From assembly GCA_944322545.1 (NCBI GenBank), contig CALUPF010000015.1, positions 1 through 64,000 on the forward strand: a DNA stretch of 64,000 bases, in the 5' to 3' direction. Of this stretch, positions 1-8,940 are shown piece after piece (the first letter of the stretch is position 1; each line of letters starts with the position of its first letter). The notes beneath the pieces are model-generated. The model saw nothing but the letters and a program-made list of their open reading frames with translations. It was not told the origin of the DNA and searched no databases. The DNA is from Candidatus Gastranaerophilales bacterium. Its GTDB lineage: Bacteria > Cyanobacteriota > Vampirovibrionia > Gastranaerophilales > Gastranaerophilaceae. A program made the translations under genes and the position numbers.

Positions 1-717
1 ATTGGAAGAAATATGCTTGAAGCTGAAATTGGTAAAGCTAAATTTGATGAACTAACGAAATCGCAAGAACTAAAACACATAGCAGAAGCAATGAATTACT
101 CCTGTGTTGATGATTTGTTAGCTGCTCTTGGCTATGGAGAAACAACTGTAAACAAAATAACTAATAGAATCAAAAAGCCCGTTGATGATGAACAATCAAT
201 AATTACACACACAAAAACAAGAAAATCCAAAAATGATATAGTTGGACTCGAAGGGATGTTATACTATTTTGCAAAATGTTGTACGCCTGTACCAGGGGAG
301 CCAATCGTAGGAGTAGTTACAAGAAGCAAAGGTGTTTCAATACATAGAGTTGACTGTGCATCATTAGACGCAGTTCCTGAAGAACGTTTAATCGATATAA
401 AATGGGCTGATAACAACCTAAATAAAACATATGTTGCATCAATAAGAATAGATGTACAAGACAAAATAGGAATATTGAAAGACATTTTAATTGAACTTAC
501 AAACTGTAACACTAATATTGCTTATGCAAATACAAAAACTAATCCGGCAAAAAAAATAGGCATTATTGAAATAGGAATAGAAGTTGATAATATTAACAGA
601 TTAAAAAATGTGATATCAAAATTACAATCAATTCCAGAAGTAATTTCTGTAAAAAGGATTCAAGCAACTTCTACAAGTAAAACAAATAATCAATCCATGC
701 CTAAAAAGAAAAAATAG
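1..717 (+). CDS. rel: RelA/SpoT-family (p)ppGpp synthetase/hydrolase, C-terminal part (5' end outside window)
   Basis: The reading frame is open from base 1 and the protein enters mid-domain, so only the regulatory C-terminal region of an alarmone synthetase/hydrolase is present. A conserved zinc-finger-like segment with a Cys-Cys pair followed by T-P-V-P-G-E and then G-V-S-I-H-R-V-D-C lies around residues 90-120, and an ACT domain (IRIDVQDKIGILKDI onward) fills the end. In this family the C-terminal region senses uncharged tRNA on the ribosome and controls the N-terminal hydrolase and synthetase domains. The tail is Lys-rich. Met at base 13 is internal and should not be taken as the start. 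Family identity is clear; whether the missing half keeps both activities cannot be seen here. Confidence 0.9.
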   Translation: MGRNMLEAEIGKAKFDELTKSQELKHIAEAMNYSCVDDLLAALGYGETTVNKITNRIKKPVDDEQSIITHTKTRKSKNDIVGLEGMLYYFAKCCTPVPGEPIVGVVTRSKGVSIHRVDCASLDAVPEERLIDIKWADNNLNKTYVASIRIDVQDKIGILKDILIELTNCNTNIAYANTKTNPAKKIGIIEIGIEVDNINRLKNVISKLQSIPEVISVKRIQATSTSKTNNQSMPKKKK

Positions 718-858
718 GCATATCACAAAAAATACATGCTTTTAAAGTAATTGTAAATTTTTATTAAATTTACAATTAAAATAGTAAACATTTTTTTGAT
801 AATAGATTAATATACATGTAACAAATCCCCAAATCTCCTCCCAAGATTATGAAGTATA

Positions 859-882
859 AAGCTGCAACGCAGCTTTTTTTTT
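859..882 (+). terminator. Rho-independent terminator
   Basis: A 7-bp stem (AAGCTGC/GCAGCTT) with an AAC loop is followed directly by a T-run. It lies 142 bases after the rel stop codon in a stretch with no gene, so it probably ends the rel transcript. Confidence 0.75.
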
Positions 883-942
883 GTAAATAAAACGACATAT
901 ATATAGAACAAAACAAAAAGATATGTTACAATTTATTCACAT

Positions 943-972
943 ATTGCTATAAATATAGCAATTATATTTTTT
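943..972 (+). other. 9-bp inverted repeat followed by T-rich run
   Basis: ATTGCTATA and TATAGCAAT form a perfect stem around two A residues and are followed by TATATTTTTT. It could be a second terminator or an operator ahead of the gene starting at 1028. The rest of the 717-1028 gap shows nothing else. Confidence 0.35.
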
Positions 973-1027
973 AGGGGTCTTATACCTAATGTAGTAAGTA
1001 ACTTTTATAGGAATCGGAGTGTATTCT

Positions 1028-1855
1028 ATGATACAATCACCATCAGTAAATTGTTCACCAATAAAGCCACAAGCAGTAAGCTTTGGACAAAGTTCAAGAA
1101 CTATTGAGAACTTAGAAAAAACAGCTGATTGGATTGATACTATTGGTGAAAACGGTCTCACAGAAACTAGTTACGCAGATTTAAGAGACTTCAGTGAACA
1201 AATGCCAGATGGTGTATTCAAAACAACAGCAACAATCTTTGCAGCTGCAGGATTATCTGCTCTTGCATTAAAAAAAGGTGTATCTAAAGTTTTAACGTCA
1301 ATAAGAAACAATCCAAAACTTAATAACGAGTTGTTAAATCCTATTTCTAAAAAAGTTCAAGGTGGATTAATTAATTTAGAGAAAAAAGCAGCTGAAAAAG
1401 TAGCTAAACTAGGAAATGAAAAAAGCATAAAGGCTTATGCAGCAAATAATGCAAAAAAAGCTATTGAATGGCTAAAAACGTACAGCGGAAGAGGTATTGA
1501 AACAAAACTCGAAGCTACACAGGCTAAAATTGCAAATATTGAAGAAAGCGTGAAAAGAACTTTAATTGCTGAAGCTGAGAAAAAAGGTAAAAAACTTACC
1601 GGTAAAAACCTTGCTGTAGCAGTTCAGACAAGACTTGCTGGCAAAAGCAAAATAGCAGAAGAATATAAAAACTTAAAAACATCACTAGAACTAATGCCAA
1701 CAAACAATTTGATAGACAAGACAATTGGAAACACATTAGGTGCTGGTGCAGCTGTTGGTGCAACACTTGAAACAGCTAAAGATAAAGATAAAAATGGAAT
1801 CCCCGATATAGCCGAAAGAAAAACAAAAGTGGAAGACAACGAATACGACATATAG
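1028..1855 (+). CDS. Hypothetical protein with N-terminal V-S-F-G-Q motif and Ca-loop-like motif
   Basis: No family is recognised. The start is set at ATG 1028 because GGAG lies 8 bases upstream; a GTG at 1019 would overlap that site. The protein (275 aa) has V-S-F-G-Q at residues 17-21, a hydrophobic alanine-rich segment near residue 65-80, long Lys/Ala-rich helices, a glycine-rich patch (GNTLGAGAAVGA), and a DxDxNGxPD loop near the C terminus that resembles EF-hand/thrombospondin-type calcium loops. There is no signal peptide. It is a paralogue of the next gene, which shares the MIQ start, F-G-Q at the same positions and the same C-terminal plan; the two are 20 bp apart and likely co-transcribed. 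The function is unknown. Confidence 0.75.
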   Translation: MIQSPSVNCSPIKPQAVSFGQSSRTIENLEKTADWIDTIGENGLTETSYADLRDFSEQMPDGVFKTTATIFAAAGLSALALKKGVSKVLTSIRNNPKLNNELLNPISKKVQGGLINLEKKAAEKVAKLGNEKSIKAYAANNAKKAIEWLKTYSGRGIETKLEATQAKIANIEESVKRTLIAEAEKKGKKLTGKNLAVAVQTRLAGKSKIAEEYKNLKTSLELMPTNNLIDKTIGNTLGAGAAVGATLETAKDKDKNGIPDIAERKTKVEDNEYDI

Positions 1856-1875
1856 TCTTCTTTAGGAATTAGAAA

Positions 1876-2700
1876 ATGATACAACATACTTCATTTACAA
1901 CTGCACAACCTATTAAGTATTCTGTAGCCTTTGGTCAAAGAACCCCAATAATGACAGAGGATGATGAATCTCGTCAAGAAAAGTTAAATGCAGAAAAATT
2001 AAAAGAAATGGCGAAAAAGGCTGAAGAATCAGACATAAAAACATATGGTAGAATCCCAACAGTATTACGTTCGTTAACTGTTGTAGGTTTACTATCTGGG
2101 GCTAGTGCATTGACTGCTGCAGCAATTAGTGGCAGATTCTGTAATTTCTTAAATGGAAGCTTTAAGCCATTTAGCGTAATTGCAGGAAATATTGATAAAG
2201 GTCTAATTAAACTTTCAACAAAACTAAAAAACTCTAATTTACAAAAACAAAAAGGTTTTAAAGCTAAACTAGTTAGTTATACAACAAAAACAGTTGATTT
2301 CTTGTTGAATTCAAGCAAAAGAGGTGTTGAAGCAGAATTAAAAGCTCTTGCAAAGGAAAAACAACAATTTGTTGCTAAAATCAGAAGAGATATCAAAAGA
2401 GTTAACAAAGACAATCCTTTATCAAAAGCAGAACTTCAAAAGGCTGTTGCAGAAAAACTTGCAACAAGCCCTAAATATAAAGAATTTGAAAAAACAGAAC
2501 ACCAAATTAAAGGTTCTTCTTTGTTGAAAAAAGGTATAAAAATTGGTACAGGAACAATCGCCGGAACAGGAACATTAAAAGAAGCTACTGTGGACAAAAA
2601 TGGCGATGGTATACCAGATATTACACAACACAAAGATTCAGGTAAAACAGTAACGAGAAGAGTTACAGAAGCGATACTTGATACTGCACTAGATTGCTAA
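1876..2700 (+). CDS. Hypothetical protein, paralogue of the upstream gene (A-F-G-Q motif, EF-loop-like motif)
   Basis: ATG 1876 has AGGA 8 bases upstream. The protein (274 aa) begins MIQ like its neighbour, has F-G-Q at residues 19-21, an alanine-rich hydrophobic stretch around residues 68-90 that could span a membrane, Lys-rich helical segments, a glycine/threonine-rich patch and a canonical DxNxDGxxD loop (DKNGDGIPD) close to the end. It lies in the same operon, and a strong terminator follows. The paired paralogues, with a motif that recurs in other local proteins and with possible calcium-binding loops, suggest a lineage-specific family. The function is unknown, and neither enzyme motifs nor a signal peptide is visible. 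Confidence 0.75.
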   Translation: MIQHTSFTTAQPIKYSVAFGQRTPIMTEDDESRQEKLNAEKLKEMAKKAEESDIKTYGRIPTVLRSLTVVGLLSGASALTAAAISGRFCNFLNGSFKPFSVIAGNIDKGLIKLSTKLKNSNLQKQKGFKAKLVSYTTKTVDFLLNSSKRGVEAELKALAKEKQQFVAKIRRDIKRVNKDNPLSKAELQKAVAEKLATSPKYKEFEKTEHQIKGSSLLKKGIKIGTGTIAGTGTLKEATVDKNGDGIPDITQHKDSGKTVTRRVTEAILDTALDC

Positions 2701-2729
2701 AGATCGTAGCATAATTAAATAAACATGAT

Positions 2730-2757
2730 GAAGTGCTAAATTTAGCACTTCTTTTTG
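2730..2757 (+). terminator. Rho-independent terminator
   Basis: A perfect palindrome, GAAGTGCTAAA followed by its complement, with T5 directly after. It ends the two-gene paralogue operon and lies 17 bases before folP. Confidence 0.85.
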
Positions 2758-2773
2758 TGATAAATTAAACTAT

Positions 2774-3955
2774 ATGGAAAATTTATTTAAAATAAAACAA
2801 ATAAAATGCACAGAAGATGACCTAAAAAAAATAGGGTTTGATAAAACTTATACAAAAAAGGGTCTTGAAAAACATAAATTCATAACAATAAAAATTTATG
2901 GTTTAAACTGTGCACAAGCAAACATACTAAAACAAACTGCTTTATCTTCTGGAACAGATTGTGCAGTTCACAAAGAAACGATTACAGGCAAAATAGAAAG
3001 TTCAGATTGTATTTTAAGCGGAAATTTAAGTGAATTTAAAAAGATAATTGAAAAACTCAAATTCCAACCATTGAAATTATCTCAACTATCTCAAGAAATA
3101 AAAAAAGTTATCTTCGAAAATGAATTAGAAAACACAATCATTAGAGAAAACTTAATAAACTGGCAGGATCGACCATACTTAATGGGAATACTAAACATAA
3201 CACCAGATTCTTTTTCAGATGGAGGCAAATATTTAGACCCAGAGTCAGCAATAAATCAATATAAAAGCTTAATTGAAAATGGGGCCGATTTCATTGATAT
3301 AGGAGGAGAATCAACAAGACATTTTGCAAAAAAAATATCTGTTGAAGAAGAAATAAATCGAGTAATTCCAGTAATAAAAGCTATAAGAGAATTTGATAAC
3401 AAAACAATTATCAGCATAGACACAAGAAATTCTAAAACAGCTGATATTGCCTTGACTGAAGGAGCAGATATAGTTAATGACATTTCTTCTGGTGATTGGG
3501 ATGAAAAAATGTTTGATATTATAAAAAAACATAATTGCCCAATAATACTAAACCACTCAAAAGGTTCACCAGATATTATGCAAAACAACACAACATATGA
3601 TGACGTTATTGATGAAATATTAGACTATTTCAAGCAAAAAATAACTGATCTGCTAAATTTAGGGATAAACAAGGCAAATATAATAATTGATCCAGGAATT
3701 GGATTCGGTAAAAATACTGCACAAAATTATGAAATAATTGACAGAATTGAAGAATTTCAAGCACTTGGTTATCCAATATTAATAGGTCATTCTAGAAAAT
3801 CTTTTATAAAAGAAAGAATCAATACGGAAAATATTGAAGATCTTGATATTGCAACAGCTGTTATATCTTCCAAGCTAATTGAAAAAAAAGTAAATATATT
3901 ACGAGTACACAATATAAAAACTAACAAAATTGTACTTAAACTTAACAATTTCTAG
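2774..3955 (+). CDS. folP: Dihydropteroate synthase with N-terminal extension
   Basis: The enzyme condenses 6-hydroxymethyl-dihydropterin diphosphate with 4-aminobenzoate in folate synthesis in the cytoplasm. The signature MGILNITPDSFSDGG is at residues 137-151, followed by FIDIGGEST, ISIDT, an N-D-I-S segment, DPGIGFGK and GHSRKSF, all expected for the TIM barrel. At 393 aa it is about 120 residues longer than the usual 270-280 aa enzyme; the extra part is N-terminal and precedes the pterin-binding core. Similar long forms are known in some other anaerobes. No other folate genes adjoin it. The stop lies 4 bases from the stop of the convergent YkgJ-family gene. Confidence 0.93.
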   Translation: MENLFKIKQIKCTEDDLKKIGFDKTYTKKGLEKHKFITIKIYGLNCAQANILKQTALSSGTDCAVHKETITGKIESSDCILSGNLSEFKKIIEKLKFQPLKLSQLSQEIKKVIFENELENTIIRENLINWQDRPYLMGILNITPDSFSDGGKYLDPESAINQYKSLIENGADFIDIGGESTRHFAKKISVEEEINRVIPVIKAIREFDNKTIISIDTRNSKTADIALTEGADIVNDISSGDWDEKMFDIIKKHNCPIILNHSKGSPDIMQNNTTYDDVIDEILDYFKQKITDLLNLGINKANIIIDPGIGFGKNTAQNYEIIDRIEEFQALGYPILIGHSRKSFIKERINTENIEDLDIATAVISSKLIEKKVNILRVHNIKTNKIVLKLNNF

Positions 3956-3959
3956 GAAA

Positions 3960-4367
3960 TTACTTATCTAATTTTTTCAGAACCTCATCAAAAGATTCAA
4001 TTGGAGTAAACTTGTAGCCACAATTTTTACCCAATTCTCCACCCATCATGAAAATTTCTTCAACAGGATATCGACGACAAATGCCTGGACGCTTTTTATG
4101 TATTTTACACTTATTTGTCTCTTTATCTACGTTTTGACATTCAAAAATTAACCCAATATCATCTTTACCAATAACCTTTAAATAAGTATAAAAGGGATGT
4201 AAAAGCTTTAATTTTTGAAATTCTTCTTCAGTTTGCACAACATTTCTAGCATGTCTCACATATATTTGTCTACAACACTCACCACACCCAACGCAATGTC
4301 CTGAACGGTAATATTTTCGACCTAAAATATTTTTATAGAAAAACTTTTTTAACTGCTTAAACACCAA
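3960..4367 (-). CDS. YkgJ-family cysteine-cluster protein
   Basis: A small (135 aa) protein with the family's Cys pattern: HCVGCGECC near residues 22-30, then C in FECQNVD, C-K-I-H, and R-P-G-I-C-R-R-Y-P. This family is thought to bind zinc or an Fe-S cluster; its cellular role is not established. The start codon overlaps the end of the upstream TPR gene by 11 bp, so translation is probably coupled. It is the last gene of a three-gene operon (small hypothetical protein, TPR protein, YkgJ-type). Confidence 0.85.
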   Translation of the reverse strand: MVFKQLKKFFYKNILGRKYYRSGHCVGCGECCRQIYVRHARNVVQTEEEFQKLKLLHPFYTYLKVIGKDDIGLIFECQNVDKETNKCKIHKKRPGICRRYPVEEIFMMGGELGKNCGYKFTPIESFDEVLKKLDK

Positions 4368-5607
4368 AATGTTCCCTTGCCATAATGATTCGTTTACACT
4401 CAGACTTACACTTCATAGCATAAACAACTTCTTTTGTATTTTCAGTTGATAATGTCATTATTCTATCACACAGTTCAACACAGGCATTCAATTTTTTCTT
4501 GTTCATTAAGTCAGGTATTTGATTATATAAAACATTAATAACAAAAGGCTCTGGGTTAGAAAAAATTTTATATTTATCAATTAATTGCTGAATTTCTTGA
4601 CTATCTGATTCCGTTAATATTAAAAAATTCTCATACTCGTCAATAGCAACCTCATAATTATTATTTTGTTCTGCTTCTTTAGCCTTTTCAAGATGTGAAT
4701 CAATTAATTCCGTATCTTTTAAAACTGATGATAAAGCGTTAATTTTTGACTTAACATTTGAATAATGAGAAGTACCAGGAGGCAATAGATCCAAAGCTCT
4801 TTTGTAATATACATATGCATAAGATTTATGCTGCAACAGATAACATAAATTTGCAATTTCAATAAGAACTTTCAAAGAACACGGATAATTTAAATATACA
4901 ATTAAATAAAATTCCAATGCTTTCTGATAGTTTTTGTCAAAAAAGAAAATCTCAGCCAAATTATTATAAACACTAGGCAAATTTGCATAAACAGATATCA
5001 TTTTTAAATAAACAGCAGCAATGCCTTTTACATCTCTATTTAACTTGAAGGAATCCAGCTTTTTAGAAAAGAACTCAGCTTGTGCTTTTAAATTAGCCAT
5101 AGTTCTTTTTATAGTGACATATTCACTAGATGATGTTTTAGTTTCATAACGTAAATATCTTTCAAAAAACTTTGTTGCCTTAATTCTACTATTTTTCTTA
5201 TCATAAGCCACAGCCAAATTCAAATTAACTATTGGATTTTCAGGTCTTATAGTACACGCCACATGCCAGTTTAAAATAGCCTCATTAACGTTTCCTGTTG
5301 CATACTGTTCATTTGCAATATTGACATATGCAGAATATTCCAAAGGGGAAATTTCAATAGCTTTTTGCCAACAAGACATCGCCTTGTCTTTATTACCAAG
5401 TTGTCTGTAGCAATTGCCTAAAACAACTTGTCCATAAGACATATGAGACATCCTTGGGTCATTTTCAATTAAAGCCTGAGCATCAGAATAACGTCCAGAG
5501 GCATACATCTCATAAGCACGTGTAATCTTATCACCAGAAAAGCTGTCATTGTCATCTAAATAAACATTTGACAGACCAATAGAGCTATCTAAATTAATTT
5601 TATCCAT
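4357..5607 (-). CDS. TPR-repeat protein
   Basis: A 416-aa protein made almost wholly of tetratricopeptide-like helical repeats. Clear units are GNCYRQLGNKDKAMSCWQKA, ANEQYATGNVNEAILNWHVA, LAVAYDKKNSRIKATKFFER and LAEIFFFDKNYQKALEFYL. There is no signal peptide or membrane segment, so a cytoplasmic scaffold role is likely. No convincing Shine-Dalgarno site precedes the ATG, which lies 7 bp after the upstream gene's stop, so translation is probably coupled. It overlaps the following YkgJ-type gene by 11 bp. The specific partner is unknown. Confidence 0.85.
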   Translation of the reverse strand: MDKINLDSSIGLSNVYLDDNDSFSGDKITRAYEMYASGRYSDAQALIENDPRMSHMSYGQVVLGNCYRQLGNKDKAMSCWQKAIEISPLEYSAYVNIANEQYATGNVNEAILNWHVACTIRPENPIVNLNLAVAYDKKNSRIKATKFFERYLRYETKTSSSEYVTIKRTMANLKAQAEFFSKKLDSFKLNRDVKGIAAVYLKMISVYANLPSVYNNLAEIFFFDKNYQKALEFYLIVYLNYPCSLKVLIEIANLCYLLQHKSYAYVYYKRALDLLPPGTSHYSNVKSKINALSSVLKDTELIDSHLEKAKEAEQNNNYEVAIDEYENFLILTESDSQEIQQLIDKYKIFSNPEPFVINVLYNQIPDLMNKKKLNACVELCDRIMTLSTENTKEVVYAMKCKSECKRIIMAREHFGV

Positions 5608-5614
5608 AAATTAA

Positions 5615-5953
5615 TTAACCAAATAAATCCCTAAGAAAATTTTTATTGTCAAATATACCTTCAATGATTTTATTTTCAAAATTTTCATCACTGATATTAA
5701 ATACATTTTGAACAACAAGACTATTATGGCTTAAATTTTCCGAATCAGATAAAGCAAGAGTTGTGAATTTTTTTATATCAACATCTCTTTCATATAGCTT
5801 CATTGCTTCGTTAGAAATACTTGTTTCATCAATTAGGAGGTTTTTATCAATATTTGTATAAGGATTCTTCTTAGTTAAAGAGACTTTTTCAACATCATTT
5901 TGTTGAATAAGACTTTTATTAATAAGATCCTGACTTGAAAGTCCTTTTAGCAT
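5615..5953 (-). CDS. Small hypothetical protein, first gene of the TPR operon
   Basis: No family is recognised. The start is set at the second of two close ATGs (5953) because AAGGGG lies 8 bases upstream of it; the earlier ATG at 5959 is almost inside the ribosome-binding site. The 112-aa product is acidic and polar, opens MLKGLSSQDLINKS, contains many Asn and Asp, and ends with an F-D-N-K-N-F-L-R-D-L-F-G amphipathic tail. It has no signal peptide, membrane segment or Cys. It precedes the TPR gene by 7 bp, so the product may be a TPR-protein partner (inference only). Confidence 0.65.
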   Translation of the reverse strand: MLKGLSSQDLINKSLIQQNDVEKVSLTKKNPYTNIDKNLLIDETSISNEAMKLYERDVDIKKFTTLALSDSENLSHNSLVVQNVFNISDENFENKIIEGIFDNKNFLRDLFG

Positions 5954-6022
5954 ATACATCTCCCCTTCATATTAATATTATGTACATAATCGAGTTGATT
6001 ACCATAAACCAAAGGGTCAGTA

Positions 6023-6046
6023 TTTATAGACCATGTGGTCTATAAA
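6023..6046. promoter_or_regulatory. 10-bp perfect inverted repeat in divergent intergenic region
   Basis: TTTATAGACC and GGTCTATAAA flank ATGT. The repeat lies between the divergent genes starting at 5953 and 6141, is not followed by a T-run in either direction, and has operator-like symmetry. No regulator can be named. Confidence 0.45.
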
Positions 6047-6140
6047 AAGCTAAATTTTCAACAATATCAATAAAAATCAAACAATCGCAGTAGTTGTCTC
6101 TTTAATAGATAAATATTATAATAAATCCAAAGGGTGAATA

Positions 6141-6839
6141 ATGGCGTCAATAGTTGATTCGATTAGATCCGTATACCAAGATAATTATTCCTTGCTGAAG
6201 CTTGGAATATTCAGTTATGCGATATATTTGACGTTCTCAATGATCAATGTAAAACAACTCGCAAATCCAATGAATTTACTTTTTTGGATAATTATAATTT
6301 ACTTATATCTTGGTTTTTGCTCTATCATCATGAGCAACCGCATAAATCAAAGAATTGAAACATTACCCAAAATTGACCCAGTCTTATTTGTGACAGTTGC
6401 AACAAAAGCATCATTAATTTTTATTCCATTTTTAGTAATATCTTTATTGGTTACAAGCCTAGTCTTAAGTCTGTTTAATTTCGAAGGACTACCACAAATT
6501 ATTGCCATTACACTAATTAGATTTTTTATTTTCTCTTTTTTAATAACATCTTTAATAAACTTTTCAGAAAAATTTGATTTAAAAGCTGGTTTTTCAATTT
6601 CAAAAATACTTGCTGGTGTTGCAGATGTACTGGTGTATACACTACTTTGTACTATAGTTTTAGCAATTTTATCAATATTTACAGTCGCACCAACTTTATA
6701 CCTTATATTTACATTTTTCAAAATTGGCCCATTATTCGCCTATGCAGTGACGGTCTTTGTAACAATGTATATCGCAATTTTAGGAGACTATTGGGGGCAA
6801 CTGCATTTTGATATAGAAAGTAGAAATAACTATTACTAA
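6141..6839 (+). CDS. Polytopic membrane protein of unknown function
   Basis: A 232-aa, very hydrophobic protein with about six predicted membrane segments near residues 20-36, 45-64, 88-112, 118-140, 160-182 and 184-215, and short polar loops. AGGGTGA sits ahead of the ATG at good distance. No transporter or enzyme signature is visible. It begins a transcript divergent from the TPR operon, with a palindromic site between them, and its stop lies 5 bp from the stop of uvrB. Confidence 0.75.
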   Translation: MASIVDSIRSVYQDNYSLLKLGIFSYAIYLTFSMINVKQLANPMNLLFWIIIIYLYLGFCSIIMSNRINQRIETLPKIDPVLFVTVATKASLIFIPFLVISLLVTSLVLSLFNFEGLPQIIAITLIRFFIFSFLITSLINFSEKFDLKAGFSISKILAGVADVLVYTLLCTIVLAILSIFTVAPTLYLIFTFFKIGPLFAYAVTVFVTMYIAILGDYWGQLHFDIESRNNYY

Positions 6840-6844
6840 TTAGA

Positions 6845-8842
6845 TTATTTTTTAGAAGACTTTGACAGTTCCCTTAATTTTTTTAATTGATCTCGAATTT
6901 CAGCAGCTCTTTCAAAATCTAGAACTTTCGCTGCTTTATGCATATCTTTCTCCAATTTATCAATCAATTTAGGAATATCAGAAACTGATAAATTCATATC
7001 AACCATCTCTTCAGCAACTATGTCCTCAAGATTTCTATAACTAGAAACTAATTGTAATAAATTATTCTCTATAGGCTTTTTGATCGTTTGAGGAGTAATA
7101 TTATGTTCTTTATTATAGGCCATTTGAATGTTTCTACGACGATTTGTCTCTGTTATTGCATTATCCATACTTTCCGTAATTTTATCAGCATACATAATAA
7201 CTCTTCCACAAGAGTTTCTAGCAGCACGCCCAATTGTTTGTATAAGACTTGTCTCTGATCTTAAAAACCCTTCTTTATCAGCATCCATAATTGCAACTAA
7301 AGAAACCTCAGGAATATCAAGACCTTCTCTTAATAAATTAACACCTATTAAAACATCAAATACACCTAATCTTAAATCACGTAAAATCTCTACTCTTTCT
7401 AAGGATTGAATATCACTGTGAAGATAGCGAACTTTCACACCTAACTGCGTCATATATTCAGTTAAATCTTCTGCCATTCGTTTAGTCAAAGTAGTAATCA
7501 AAACTCTTTCATCTTTTTTCGTAATTTTTTGAATTTCTTCTAACAAATCGTCAACTTGATTTTTTGTAGGTCTCACATCAATTTCTGGATCCACAAGTCC
7601 AGTTGGCCTAATTATTTGTTCTACTATTTGATCAGAAATACTTCTTTCAAATTCAGCAGGAGTTGCTGATATAAAAATCTTTTGCCCAACCCTAGCCCAA
7701 AACTCATCATCGGTTAAAGGTCTGTTATCTTTTGCACAAGGCAATCTAAAGCCATAATCAATCAATACATCTTTTCTTGCTGCATCACCTCTATACATCC
7801 CTTTTAACTGGGGAATTGTGACGTGTGATTCATCAATAACAAGCAAAAAATCGCCCTTAAAATAATCTATTAAAGTTTTAGGTGCACTACCAGGAGGTCT
7901 TCGTTCTATAATCCTTGAATAATTTTCAATGCCAGAACAGTAGCCCATTTCTTTAATCATTTCTATATCGTATTTTACACGTTGTTCTAACCTTTGCGCT
8001 TCAACGAGCTTATTTTGAGCATATAATTCGCCCAAACGAATTTTCAATTCTTCACGAATTAAACGAATAGTTTCCTCTTTATCATCATCATCAGATAAAT
8101 AATGAACAGCAGGAAAAAGCACTGTTGAATCAGGCGTTTCAAGAATTTCACCAGTAACATTATCTATTTTGGCAATTTTTTCAATTTCATCACCAAAGAA
8201 ACTTATTCTAGTAATAATTTTTTCATAAGATGGCATGATTTCGACAAAATCACCTCTAGCTCTAAAGTTCGCCCTATCTAATTCAATATCGTTTCTTGTG
8301 TACTGTGCAGCAACTAAATGTCTTAATAAATCATCTCTGTCTAACTGTTGGCCAACCTTTAAAGAAACAGAACCTTTATAATAGCTTTCTGGAGAACCTA
8401 ACCCATATATGCAACTAACAGAAGCAATAACTATTACATCTTTTCTTGTGTAAAGGCTTCGTGTCGTATTATGTCTTAGCCTGTCAATTTCTTCATTAAT
8501 TGTTGCAGATTTTTCAATAAATGTATCTGTTCTTGGAATATAAGCCTCAGGCTGATAATAATCATAATAACTTATGAAATACTCAACTGCATTATCAGGA
8601 AAAAGCTCTCTAAACTCATTATATAACTGTGCTGCTAAAGTTTTATTATGCGCAATTACCAATGTCGGTTTTTGTATGCGTTCAATAACATTGGCTATTG
8701 TAAAAGTTTTCCCAGAACCAGTAATACCTAATAAAGTTTGAGCATCACAACCAGATTTCACTCCTTCAACTAATGCGTCTATTGCTTTAGGTTGATCACC
8801 AGCTGGTTTATGTTTAGAGACAATCTTGAATTTCTTTTCCAT
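6845..8842 (-). CDS. uvrB: Excinuclease ABC subunit B
   Basis: UvrB is the damage-verifying helicase-like subunit of nucleotide excision repair; it is loaded by UvrA and recruits UvrC. The 665-aa length is typical. Visible features are Walker A GITGSGKT at residues 39-46, the beta-hairpin segment [12 protein letters not shown] near residue 92 that probes the DNA strand, the D-E-S-H motif, helicase motifs [14 protein letters not shown] and QTIGRAARN, and the C-terminal UVR motif ([12 protein letters not shown]) that contacts UvrC. No Shine-Dalgarno site is evident. A long inverted repeat lies in the divergent promoter region upstream (8892-8925). Confidence 0.97.
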   Translation of the reverse strand: MEKKFKIVSKHKPAGDQPKAIDALVEGVKSGCDAQTLLGITGSGKTFTIANVIERIQKPTLVIAHNKTLAAQLYNEFRELFPDNAVEYFISYYDYYQPEAYIPRTDTFIEKSATINEEIDRLRHNTTRSLYTRKDVIVIASVSCIYGLGSPESYYKGSVSLKVGQQLDRDDLLRHLVAAQYTRNDIELDRANFRARGDFVEIMPSYEKIITRISFFGDEIEKIAKIDNVTGEILETPDSTVLFPAVHYLSDDDDKEETIRLIREELKIRLGELYAQNKLVEAQRLEQRVKYDIEMIKEMGYCSGIENYSRIIERRPPGSAPKTLIDYFKGDFLLVIDESHVTIPQLKGMYRGDAARKDVLIDYGFRLPCAKDNRPLTDDEFWARVGQKIFISATPAEFERSISDQIVEQIIRPTGLVDPEIDVRPTKNQVDDLLEEIQKITKKDERVLITTLTKRMAEDLTEYMTQLGVKVRYLHSDIQSLERVEILRDLRLGVFDVLIGVNLLREGLDIPEVSLVAIMDADKEGFLRSETSLIQTIGRAARNSCGRVIMYADKITESMDNAITETNRRRNIQMAYNKEHNITPQTIKKPIENNLLQLVSSYRNLEDIVAEEMVDMNLSVSDIPKLIDKLEKDMHKAAKVLDFERAAEIRDQLKKLRELSKSSKK

Positions 8843-8891
8843 AAGACTATATTATCACGATATCATTGATGTTTTATTACTCTATATATGA

Positions 8892-8925
8892 TATTATAAG
8901 CTTAAATGAAAATTGAAGCTTATAA
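8892..8925. promoter_or_regulatory. 11-bp inverted repeat carrying back-to-back TATAAT elements
   Basis: ATTATAAGCTT and AAGCTTATAAT are separated by 12 bases in the gap between divergent uvrB and the gene at 8941. Each arm contains a TATAAT hexamer reading outward, so the element may combine two -10 boxes with an operator. It does not match LexA sites known from Cyanobacteria or Firmicutes. Confidence 0.45.
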
Positions 8926-8940
8926 TGAGATTATACACAT

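Noticed and set aside
8892..8925. LexA box for uvrB
   Set aside because: The arms do not match the known cyanobacterial or Firmicute LexA consensus; reported only as an unidentified inverted repeat.
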